DNA of 64,000 nucleotides, from NCBI RefSeq assembly GCF_008831285.2, contig NC_045147.1, positions 23,832,981 to 23,896,980 on the forward strand, read 5' to 3'. Each line of letters starts with the position of its first letter. Position 1 is the stretch's first letter. Below the pieces are notes generated by a model. That model had not been told where the DNA came from. It did no database searches and was given only the letters and a program-made list of their open reading frames with translations. Source of the DNA: Nymphaea colorata (Eukaryota > Streptophyta > Magnoliopsida > Nymphaeales > Nymphaeaceae). Below, in pieces: positions 35,567-46,023 of this stretch. The position numbers and the translations under genes are program-made.

Positions 35567-38150
35567 ATGACTACTCTCTGCACCACCACCATCGTCCTCC
35601 TCTTCACCACTCTCATCTCCATTGCCTTCGCACAGAACGGCACCAGCCAAATCTCCCCAGCCAACGCCTGCAGCGTCACCACTGACCCTGCCTTCTGTAA
35701 GTCCGTCATACCTCCTCAGACGCGCTACAACCTCTACGGCTATGGCCGGTACCTGGTCAAGAAGTCCCTGGACCAGTCAGCGAGCTTCTCTTCCCTCATT
35801 GACCAAACCATAAGACAGAAGTCCAGCCTTACTGCGGAGGCGCTAAGCGCGCTCAGGGATTGCTTGTTCCTCTCCGATCTCACCACCGACTTCTTGGTCA
35901 CCTCCACGAGCACCCTCAACTCCACCGACTCCACCACCCTTCAGGACAATCAAGGTGACGACGTCCACACCCTTCTGAGTGCCATAGTTACGAACCAGCA
36001 AACTTGCTACGATGGCCTCAGCCAGGCCTCCTTCCTCAAAAGCGGGAACTCGATCTATGCACCACTTATTAATGGGTCACAGCTCTACAGAGTGTCCCTA
36101 GCTATGTTCACCCACTCCTGGGGGCCTAAACACCGGCACAGGCGAGCCGGGAAGCCCGCGGTTCGCAAGCTTCTCGCCGATTTGAAGGTCGGCCATGGCG
36201 GTTTGCCGAGCTGGGTGAACCCGGGCATCTTAGGGCTCAAGAGAAGGATGGCTCTTGACACTGGTAGTGTGCTGGTGCAAACCATCGTTACCGTTGCCCA
36301 GGACGGCAGTGGAAATTACAGTACCATCTCCGAGGCGGTTGCTGCCTCCCCAAATAGCACTCTGCCGAGCAAGGGTTACCATGTCATCTACATAAAGGCT
36401 GGGGTGTACCAGGAGTATGTGTCCGTGGACAAGAAGAAGAAGAACTTGATGATGGTAGGGGATGGCATCAACCAGACTATAATCACAGGCAATCGCAGTG
36501 TGGGAGATGGCTTCACTACGTTCAACTCCGCCACTCTTGGTAATTAAACTCTTTCGCGTTCTTCTCCTCCTTCCGTCTTGATCTTTATTCGATGTTCGAG
36601 TGCAGGAAAGACATTTTTACCATCGACCTCATCTCGGCCGTATTAATCCATTCCTGTGGATGCAAACGGCGTATAATGTTTTTGTCGGTCAGATCCAGAT
36701 CAGATCCAGTACACCAAAATTTATGGCCATACCCACAGACTATATCCGAACCGTTTGACCACTACAATGTGATGAAACGAGTTTGCCCTTCTCTTTCTTG
36801 GGAACAATTCCCTGAATCTTTTCTGTGTCAAAGATTTTTGACGTCTTGTGTTCGACCAAGGGGGCCCAACCAAGATCTAGAAAAAATCATCGGTCTGTGA
36901 AGTTTTTCTTTTGTATTCAGACGCCTCCCCTGTACTAGAACATGGTGTGACTGTCCTTCAATTAGCTTGCAATCGCTTGATAATGAAACATGGGGTCCCT
37001 GGTTCTTGGATGTCAACCCGACGCCGGGCCCGCTGTCTAGTCATCTGGTTAAAAAGCTGATTCTCTAAGAAAATTCTGCTCACGTGTATGACAAATATTG
37101 AGGCCCGGTCCTGTAGGGGTGTAGATAGGCATACATTTGTTTTCTAGTTCCTTTGCCATCTTTATCAAACAAGGGGCGAAAAGCCATAGGTCTAGATCAT
37201 TGTTGCCGCGACGGTTAATTCATTGAACACAGCACGAGCAGTCGGCTAATGAGGGGACCCACTCTTTGCACTGTAAAATAGGAATTAACAAGATATCAAC
37301 AATTATTTTCTTTCGAGATGAATCTCCTATCATTCTATCCTGCTAATAACTTTTCGATATATTAATACGTAAAAGCATGGCTTTTATCTGCAGCAGCATT
37401 TACCAAGCCAAAATAAAAGACATACTCTGAATGTCTGATGTGTACTTCCTTATTTGTGAAGCCGTGGTAGGGCCAAATTTCATCGGATGGGACTTTACGG
37501 TGCAGAACACGGCAGGCCCAGCCAAACATCAGGCCGTCGCTGTCCGGAACGGTGCTGATCTCTCCACGTTCTACCGCTGCAGTTTCGAGGGTTACCAAGA
37601 CACTCTCTACACACATTCCCTCCGTCAATTCTACAGAGAATGCGACATCTACGGCACCGTAGATTTCATCTTCGGCAACGCGGCTGTTGTCTTTCAAAAC
37701 TGCAACCTCTACGCCCGGCTGCCCATGTCCGGCCAGCAGAACATGTTCACGGCCCAGGGCAGAACCGATCCCAACCAGAACACAGGCACCTCCATAATCA
37801 ATTGCTCCATATCAGCAACTGCAGATCTATCTGCCAATGGCCAGATCAAGTCGTTCTTGGGTAGGCCGTGGAAGAACTATTCGAGAACGGTTTACATGGA
37901 GTCTGTCATCGATAGCGTGATTGACCCATCTGGCTGGGCGCCGTGGTCCGGTGATGATTTTCTGAGCACCTTGTACTACGGGGAGTACAGCAACACGGGG
38001 CCGGGATCTAACACCAGCAGCAGAGTGACATGGCCCGGATATCATGTCATGAGTTCAACTGATGCCTCCAACTTCACGGTGACAAATTTCGTGGAAGGTG
38101 ATGTGTGGTTGCCTGCTACTTCTGTGCCTTTCTCTGCTGGCCTCGCTTGA
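35567..38150 (+). CDS. PME4: pectinesterase with PMEI pro-domain (two exons)
   Basis: Pectin methylesterase precursor, 553 aa. Exon 1 is 35567-36539 and exon 2 is 37462-38150, with a 922-bp phase-1 intron, the longest in the cluster. The signal peptide is about residues 1-22. The PMEI domain is about 34-182 ([11 protein letters not shown]). RKLL lies at 200-203 and KRRM at 225-228. The catalytic motifs [18 protein letters not shown] and [11 protein letters not shown] are intact, and it ends PFSAGLA. Its second exon differs from that of PME3 at only about 16 of 229 residues. The acceptor reads TTTGTGAAG rather than the CAG of PME1-3, but joining there keeps the frame and the conserved AVVGPNFIG segment. 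It is the first plus-strand gene of the cluster. Its predicted role is secretion to the wall and pectin demethylesterification. Confidence 0.95.
36540..37461 (+). other. PME4 intron
   Basis: Non-coding, with a GTAATTAAAC donor and a GTGAAG acceptor. The 102-codon ORF inside it (36592-36900) has no domain and is not supported. Confidence 0.85.
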
Positions 38151-38909
38151 GGAGATGGGACTCATTAGTTAGATGGCTATTATGGCTATAACTTATTACC
38201 TTGCCCTGTGGCAAAACAGGGAGCTTGGTGCTTGATGTTTTTTTTTGTCCTTCGCTTAGATTCAAAATACGACAGGCCTCTTCGAAACTCGGCGGTCACG
38301 TGTAGCATAGCATCAGAAAGTCTTAAAGTTCACAGTTGTAATGTGGTTAGGTTGCAAATTTATTTTACCGTTCTTTTATTTACTATGTTAAATATTTAAT
38401 GGTCCTAAGACAAGAAGCAGAATGAGTTGGGAACATGACATATGCAATGGAATATCAGGCCAAAAGAGATCAGAAAAATGAATAGGTTCTTTTTGTTTTC
38501 ATGTACCTTTCTTTTTAAAGGAGTTGAAAGGGAAAAAAATATCTTGCGAGCACGTCTTTCACTACAACAGAATATATATGTTACAAATTATAATGAAGCC
38601 CTTTAGACGTCCATCGTTGAATGTTTTCTGCACGAGAATCTTAGCTCCCAGCGAAGGACAGCAAGAGGACTTGAAAGCGTTGTTATCAAAGGCAGTCTGT
38701 GAAATCGAATTGATTGAACTAGTTGATTCAGTGAATCTGCCGACTTTGAACCGATTCAATACAGAAAAAGCCCATTACCAAGGCCAATTAACATACAAAC
38801 TCAATAATTAAAAACTAGTCAAAAGGTGGCTCGTGGTACTCTTGAACCAGCTGATTTTGCTACCAATTTGCCTGGAAGCAAGGGTGGAGTCAGGAAACAG
38901 TCTAACTTC

Positions 38910-39160
38910 GGCCAAACTAACCTCAATCTAAAAAATACATTGTACAACTAAAATTTTTTAAATTTTTTAATGTATTTTTTTTTCAAATAATTAAGGTGGC
39001 GCTCTGGCCTACGTGTCTCCTCCCCACTCCCCACATCTGGGTAGGGCCAAACTGAACCCCAATCTAAAAAATACATTACACAACTAAAATTTTTTAAATT
39101 TTTCAAGTTATTTTTTCAAATAATTGGGGTGACGCATTGGCCTAGGTGCCTCCTCCCTCA
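38910..39160. repeat. Tandem duplication, period about 135 bp
   Basis: Two imperfect copies starting GGCCAAACT at 38910 and 39045. Both contain AATCTAAAAAATACATT and an AAATAATT segment, then a GGCCTA(C/G)GTG segment. No coding potential. Confidence 0.7.
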
Positions 39161-40183
39161 AAGTGTTTTACAGGAAAACCTCTTATGCGCTCCATATATG
39201 CTTCAAGAACGACCAGCTTGGAATGCCTGGGATTCCATGTGCTTCTAAAGCAGGATTTTTGTTCAACATTCCAATTAGTCCACTTTATCATCCCAGAATC
39301 CCATTTGGGAATCAGAAATCTGGGCCATGAGGCGCTACCAAATGATAAAACCAAAAAAAAAAGTACTCATAAATAAAACTAAGTGATTTTTCAGAAATGT
39401 TAATGCGGCAACATATATTTTCTATATTGACATATATATACTATATCAATAATTGATTCCTATAAGCGTATAGATTCTATGCAGCGATAAATATTTTCCA
39501 TGACCGTCTACTTGTTCAAGAAATTTTTTTTTTTTTTTGCAGTATATAAATTTAACAATAACGTTTTAAAAATTAAATGAATCTCTTGTAAAGGGGTAAA
39601 ACTTCCAAAGATCCAATACAAAATAGACTACCTAATTATAGTTTTAACATTTACATTCATTATCATTTATTTTAGCTTTATCGAAGTTTTCTTGATCATA
39701 CGAGTTTTGACGAATATATTAAAAATCGTGAATCAAGCACACGTCGTATAAAAGTGAAAACAACAGATTCGACTGCCAAACGTGCGGTCTCCATTGCCCT
39801 GGCCACCATCAACAGAAGCACGCCTCTTTGGTCATATAGCAGCGAATCTTACCTGGTCCGCCTAATTCCAGGGCAACGTTGAGGGAGAGTCATGCGTCCT
39901 CGACGTAGTCTCCACTTGTGCGGTCATTTACGCCACCCTTCTTTTTAGTCTCTCGACGCCTTAATATAGGAACGCAAGAAAGAAACCAGCAGCTGCAACG
40001 CTTTGAAGAAAACATCCAACATTTTCGTAAACAAGATCCTTACCAACGACCATGCACCTCATTTGACCCTTTGAACTCCCTCTCTTCATCTCTCTCTCTC
40101 TTTCTGCAAAGCTGAAACAACGAAAGCCACAAATCCTCCTACTAGGGCACACACCTCAACCATTCAACTCCGTTCCTTCTTCC

Positions 40184-40193
40184 CTATATATAC
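40184..40193 (+). promoter_or_regulatory. Putative TATA box of PME5
   Basis: CTATATATAC, about 87 bases upstream of the PME5 ATG. A CT-rich stretch (about 40080-40110) lies upstream. Confidence 0.55.
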
Positions 40194-40279
40194 ATATATG
40201 GAACCAGTCAGCCACTTCCATCCATCTCTAAATCAATTGCCCGCTCTCTTGAACAAAGGAAAAAGAAAAGAGAGAAAAG

Positions 40280-42534
40280 ATGTCATCCTTTCGAGGATAC
40301 GGTGAAGCCTCCGGTGGAGACGGTGGCAAGAAGAAGAAGATCGCCATCATATCAGTCGCTTCCGTCGTCCTCTTGGCCATGGTCGTCGCCGTCTCCGTTG
40401 GCGTGTCCAAGAACCACGGTTCCGGTGGGGACTCCGGCTCCGCGGAGGATATCAGCCCGTCATATAAGGCCATCACCGCGATATGCCAACCCACGGACTA
40501 TAAGGAAGCCTGCGTCACCCAGCTCAACGCTGCCGCCGGCTCAAACGCCAGCACCGACCCCAAGGACCTCGTTAAGCTCGCCTTCAAGGTCACGGTGGAC
40601 CAGATCCACAAGGTCCTCAACCAGTCGGCGTTGTTGCAGGAGGCGGAAAAGGACTCGAGAACGAAGCAGGCGCTCGACAGTTGCGGGGAGCTCATGGACT
40701 CCTCCATTGCCGATCTCGAGAAGTCCATCGAACAGATGGGTAACATCGATCTTTCTGATATCGATGACCTTCTAGAGAACCTCAAAACGTGGCTCAGCGC
40801 CACCGTCGCCAACCAGGAGACGTGCCTCGATGGATTCCAGAACACCACCGGCGACGTAGGCGAGAAGATGAGGAGCTTAATGAAGACGGCAGGCCAACTC
40901 AGCAGCAACACCCTCGCAATCGTCGACGAGATCTCCTCGATCCTGACCAACCTGAATATCCCCTTCCTGACCAAAAACCGCCGACGCCTCCTCTCGGACG
41001 ATGGGCTCCCCTCGTGGGTGTCGCCTGCAAAGCGGAGACTGCTCGAAGATCCGACCAGCAGCATTAAGCCTGATGTTGTGGTGGCCAAGGATGGAAGCGG
41101 GCAGTTTAAAACAATCAGTGATGCACTCGTGAGCGTGCCTAAGAGGCAGAACACCACCTATGTGGTATACGTGAAAGAAGGAGTGTATGAGGAGCTGGTT
41201 CAGATCAACAGGACCATGACCAATCTCATGTTGATGGGTGATGGACCAACCAAGACCAAGATCACCGGAAACCTGAATTTCATTGATGGAACTCCCACCT
41301 TCAAGACCGCCACAGTCGGTGAGTGCATCCTTCTTCCTTCCTTAATGCCCTGAAGCTTTGGTTAGCCAGACTTAGGACTACATGGCCGGCCCATATTCGG
41401 GTAACTAAAATATAATAAATAAGAATCGTATTGGGTCGAATTTGATGGCGAAAAGGAAATTAATCACAAAACCGTTGTCCAATCGGCTGCATCCGCCAGA
41501 ACCTTGCGTAGAACATGCACTTAAGTGTTTAAAAATTTCGAGTTCAAATCCAAGTCTCTGGTGATCAGGCGGATGTAGCTCTTTTTCATTGAAACAGAAG
41601 CAGGCGCCACCCTTGTTTGGATATAAATATGATAGATTATTCCAAGTCCCTGGTGATCAGGTGGATGTAGCTCTTTTTTATTGAAACAGATGCAGGCGTC
41701 ACCCTTGTTTGGATATAGATTATATGATAGATTATAAGATCAAAACTCAGACGCCTGATGTTTGGTATCTGTTGTTCTGTTCTTTTAGTGGTCGTTGGAG
41801 ATGGATTCATGGCAAGGGACATTGGATTCGAGAACAGCGCCGGCGCCGCGAAGCACCAAGCTGTGGCCCTCCGGGTGGGAGCGGACATGTCCATCTTCTA
41901 CAACTGCCAGATGGACGGCTACCAAGACACTCTCTATGCCCACACCAAACGCCAGTTCTACCGGGATTGCACCATCTCCGGCACCATCGACTTCATCTTC
42001 GGTGACTCCATTTCCATCTTCCAGAACTGCAAGCTCGTGGTGAGGAAGCCGATGGAAAACCAGCAGAACATCTGCACTGCACAGGGAAGGAAGGACAAGA
42101 GGGAATCCACCCTCATCGTCCTCCACAACTGCACCTTTACAGCGGAGCCCGACTACTACCCGTTTAAGGACCAACTCCCGACCTACCTGGGAAGGCCATG
42201 GAAGGAGTACTCGAGGACCATCATCATGCAGTCATGGATGGACGACATCGTGCAGCCTGCTGGGTGGAAGGAATGGATGGGAGATTTCGGCCTCAGCACG
42301 CTCTTCTACGCTGAGTTCGACAACAGGGGCCCTGGTTCCAAACTGGACGGGAGGGTCAAGTGGGCGGGAGTCAGGACCCTGACAGCCGCAGATGCAGCCG
42401 CATACGCACCTGATGCAATCTTCCAGGATAACGAGTGGATTAAGAAAAGTGGCGTGCCTTACACCGGTGGCCTTCTGCCTCTTGCTTCCCCCGACCAGCA
42501 GCTCCCAGCGGCGCCCGCTGAATCACCAAACTAG
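40280..42534 (+). CDS. PME5: pectinesterase with signal anchor and PMEI domain (two exons)
   Basis: Pectin methylesterase precursor, 594 aa, of a different lineage from PME1-4. Exon 1 is 40280-41318 and exon 2 is 41789-42534, with a 470-bp phase-1 intron at the equivalent codon. The N-terminus is Gly-rich and basic (KKKK at 17-20), followed by a hydrophobic helix at about 21-42 that should act as a signal anchor. The PMEI domain is about 62-225 (ICQPTDYKEAC, LDSCGELMD, NQETCLDG). Two RRLL motifs (235-238 and 252-255) precede the catalytic domain, which starts near 266 (VVVAKDGSGQF). GYQDTLY, GTIDFIFGDS and LGRPWKEYSRT are intact. The tail extends past PYTGGLLPL with a Pro/Ala-rich stretch. 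The PMEI and CQPTDY features resemble the pollen-type AtPME21/28 group, but expression is not known. The RRLL sites are where subtilases are thought to release the mature enzyme. Confidence 0.95.
41319..41788 (+). other. PME5 intron
   Basis: Intron with a GTGAGTG donor and a CTTTTAG acceptor. It contains a 92-bp direct tandem duplication. Confidence 0.88.
41549..41735 (+). repeat. 92-bp tandem duplication within the PME5 intron
   Basis: Two copies starting TCCAAGTC at 41549 and 41641. Both contain CTGGTGATCAGG, GATGTAGCTCTTTTT and CACCCTTGTTTGGATATA. They differ at a handful of positions and the second has a small insertion near its end. Confidence 0.85.
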
Positions 42535-42948
42535 TGAACCGAACTAGGGCTCAGTTCCTAGAAGGCTTTCTTTGGTGTGAGAAAGAGAAAGAGAGAGGGG
42601 TTGATGGTTCTCTTTGGGCAAAATAAGACTGCAGGCCTAGATATTGGACAAAGCCGTGGGAAAGATCTCTTCGTTTTTGTTTCAAATTTGTTAATCCTCA
42701 TTTCTTTATGGCATGTATAATAAACACATTGAAATATATTTCAGATACAAATTTGTTGCATGATGGTTTTGTTTTCACTGATACAACGCCTTTAGCAGAG
42801 TGGGTGTCGTTTAAAGGGCGTTCTTACAAAATTTATGGAACACCTTCATATTACCAATTAAGCAAAAGTAAGTTTTAAAGATTGGGGTAGGTTGGTGCAC
42901 TGGATAAAAGACTGTGCATGTACTATTTGGGTATATAAACTTGGATTG

Positions 42949-43164
42949 GATGTTTGGATGACAAGTGAAAAACTTAGTTTAGAGGTAAGAATTAGTCTTA
43001 CCTGAAAAACCGGGAAGGAGGTAGTTTTTTAGGCATTCATGAAAACCTGGTTTTGGCAAAAACCCAGTTTCAATGTCATCCAAACGTTCTTGAATTGGTG
43101 TTTTGAGGCAAAACCAAGTTTTGTCTCCCAAAACATGGTTTTAGGTTGTCAGCCAAACACCCCC
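42949..43164. mobile_element. MITE-like element with terminal inverted repeats
   Basis: The left end reads GGATGTTTGGATGACAA. The right end, reverse complemented, reads GGGTGTTTGGCTGACAA, a match at 14 of 17 positions. The interior is non-coding and has several GGTTTTGGCAAAA-like segments. The ends resemble those of plant hAT-type MITEs, but no clear target-site duplication is visible, so the superfamily is inferred. Confidence 0.5.
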
Positions 43165-45843
43165 AAAGGTTTATATGGAACACTTGATACAGCCATTTGA
43201 TTGAAAGTAAAATTTTCATCTATTAGTGCACTAATAGCTCAATTTGGATATTATAAAAAACACTTCTAAGATGGATCTTGCGATGCAAGCTTGCTGGGAG
43301 TTGGCATCCCTCCTTTTATTCATTGACGAATAAAAAGAATCAACAGCAATAAAAAACAGACGAAAGTAACAGGAGATCACTTTACAATAAGGCTTCGTTT
43401 AGCCATTTGGTAAAGTGATCCCATTCTATGAAGGCAAACATCTCGAAGATTTCATAAGTATATCTCAATTTTTATATATCTTAAATAAATGCAAGATTGA
43501 TGTACCATAAACACATCACTAGCAGTCTTATCAACATCGATTGTTATATTGTTTCAGTTTCTTGACGGCATAATACTAGCTAATATGCTTTATTCTTAAA
43601 TATTTAAAAAATACAATTGCGTAGTATTATGGTGTATATTCGCCGGCTCCATTTCGATATGTGGTCAGTATAATCTGAATTGTCCGACACGAGCAAGTAT
43701 TACAAGACAAATATTAACAACACCGACCATTAAAGCTAGTGCGTCTTCCCACTACCAAATGAATTCCATTGTATAAAATGTCAATATGGGTGGGGAAATA
43801 GAAGTCGTTATTCAACTTGCTGGTTAAAGGAGGATACGTTCGGTTTCGCCGTAATCAATTCAGAATCAAATTATCTGTCATAATGTAAAAGATGTTGCTG
43901 ACAGGATCAACTTGTTTCTTTTTGCCTAAGATGCCAAACCAAAAATTGTTATGCGAGTTGCTTTCTCTAACAATTCAAACCGTCTATAGCGGTGAAATAA
44001 CCCATCGGTATAGGCTAAAGCAACGTCCACACGTTCACAAAAGTGTCAAAATTTAGTGACGCAATTTTCACATCAATACAACTGATTTTCAGTGGCATTT
44101 AATACTTCATGCCCCTAAAAATTACTTCTTATTAATATAGTACAGAAAAATTAATAAAAATATCGGGAACACTACCTTCGCTGACGTTCCTATAAAAGAG
44201 ATTGTTACACAACCTTTAGGTACGCTCATTTTTATTTACGTTTTCTCATGTCGGTAAAATCCTTTTTTTTTTGTTTTTTGTAAGGGCAGAAACTCAAAGA
44301 TCGCTTGGCCTTCCCAAAGTTCTATGTAAATCCATAAGAATTAAATGACCAAAATGCCCCTAAACATGAAAGCATAGAGATGAAAGGAGAGATCTTCCTA
44401 AAGTTGGAAAAGGGCGACAAGCCCAAAATATCTTTAATGGCATGTTCGTAGCCGAACCTTGGCCGTGCTGTGTGTCCTTATACACGTTACAATGCGGGTC
44501 AAGTGGGTGCACGCCCACATTCCATCTGTGGGTGAGTCCGCGAGCGGGTACATGAAGATTTGACGCACCCAATGTCAAACCGGTGGAATGGCAGAATAGA
44601 ATAGAATGCTTCGTCGGGTTTTTTTTGTTCCTCGCATCAAACATCAGCTTACAATTGCTTGAGCTGACATTTGAAAAAGGTTGCAAACTTGGAACCTGGT
44701 TTAAATATGAATGAACATGGATTTATAATCGAGCTCCTAAAAGGTTCCTCAGCGCTTGAATCCAAGATTATTTGAGAGCCTTGCCTTGCTTCCGAATCTT
44801 AAAGGTACTTCTATATTTGGGTACTCTGTGTTCGAACTATCAACTATAAATATATGATGACTCAAATCTAACCGATCATGCATTCAGCATGTCAAATCAT
44901 AATCGCTTTTCATCACGCTTCAAAAAAGCTATGAACCCGACATTGGATTGTGGACAACACAGTGTATATATAACTGCTGAAACTTTTCCAAAACAGACGC
45001 TATTTTTCACTCAGTTCGCACACATGGAGGATTATGTCTGCTAAATGGAAGATGCATTTGGCTGCATAGTGTTGAGAAACTCGGTTGACTAATTTCTTAA
45101 ATAAATCAAGTGCAGACCAACAAAAAATAGAACTTATAAACTAAATCAGTTTTTATCTCAAGCTGCACAAACTCAACACACACACATATATCACCCTTTA
45201 AAATATATATATATATATAAGGGTGACTTTAACTTTTTAGAAAACTACAACTATTTAATTAGGTCATCCAATCTATCATGTTGAAAGACCTTTAAAAGAA
45301 AAACAAAGAGAAAAAACAACAAGGGGAAAGAGGTGATGGGTTATATAAGCAAACATCATATAAGTAATTCTTATAGCCTTTAATGAGAAAGGGACCCTTT
45401 GGGGGCGTTTTTGATCACAAGAACGCTGAGTGGCAGAGTGTTTTGAAGCGCATTTTAAAAATGGACAAACAAATTTCCGTGGAATATTGCATTTGAAAGA
45501 ACATTGTGTTGCTATTGCTCTTTCAATAACAGAAGGTCATCTCTCTCGACTCCGTCTTTAGCTTAATTGTGGGCTTCTCTGCCTTGCTATTTCCCTGTCG
45601 TCCATTTTTGGCAATCAAAGTTGTTCTCCCGCAGGCTTGCACCGGAAACAACGAGAACATGCTAAACAATTCCTTTTACTAAACAAAGGCAACACTCAAC
45701 GGTTTCAGCGAGGGCGGAGTTAGTTTTCCTTTTCAAACTTTAACGCCATTCATTCTTCGATTCGATGAAAGGCTTCCCTCAACTCTAGGGATCCATCTTT
45801 CTCTCCAGTTAACTACAGCCACTCAATCACTTCCTTCCTTCCA

Positions 45844-45851
45844 CTATAAAT
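45844..45851 (+). promoter_or_regulatory. Putative TATA box of PME6
   Basis: CTATAAAT, about 173 bases upstream of the PME6 ATG, which would give a leader of roughly 140 bases, partly CT-rich. Confidence 0.5.
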
Positions 45852-46023
45852 TCCGATTCTGTCAGCCATTGTGATGAGAGAAAACATCTCCCCATATCGC
45901 ACAAAGGGAGGGGGGAAGGAAAATCACCCCGTTCTTCTTTTCCAATAAACTTTCTCTCTTTTCCCTCTCTTTCATTTTGTTTTCACACATCAGAAAAGAA
46001 AGAAAAAACCCCCCTCAAAAAAA

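Larger units (their letters stand above)
38151..40279. other. Intergenic between PME4 and PME5
   Basis: 3' flank of PME4, a 135-bp tandem duplication (38910 to about 39160), AT-rich spacer and the PME5 promoter. The ORFs near 38.5 and 39.1 kb show no domain. Confidence 0.55.
42535..46023. other. Intergenic between PME5 and PME6
   Basis: 3' flank of PME5 (AATAAA-type signals near 42715), a MITE-like element (42949-43164), AT-rich spacer and the PME6 promoter. The 108-codon minus ORF at 44360-44686 has no domain. Confidence 0.55.

Noticed and set aside
40302-41157. Off-frame ORFs of 157 and 219 codons over PME5 exon 1
   Set aside because: Shadows of the real frame, Ser/Arg-rich low complexity, no signal or domain.
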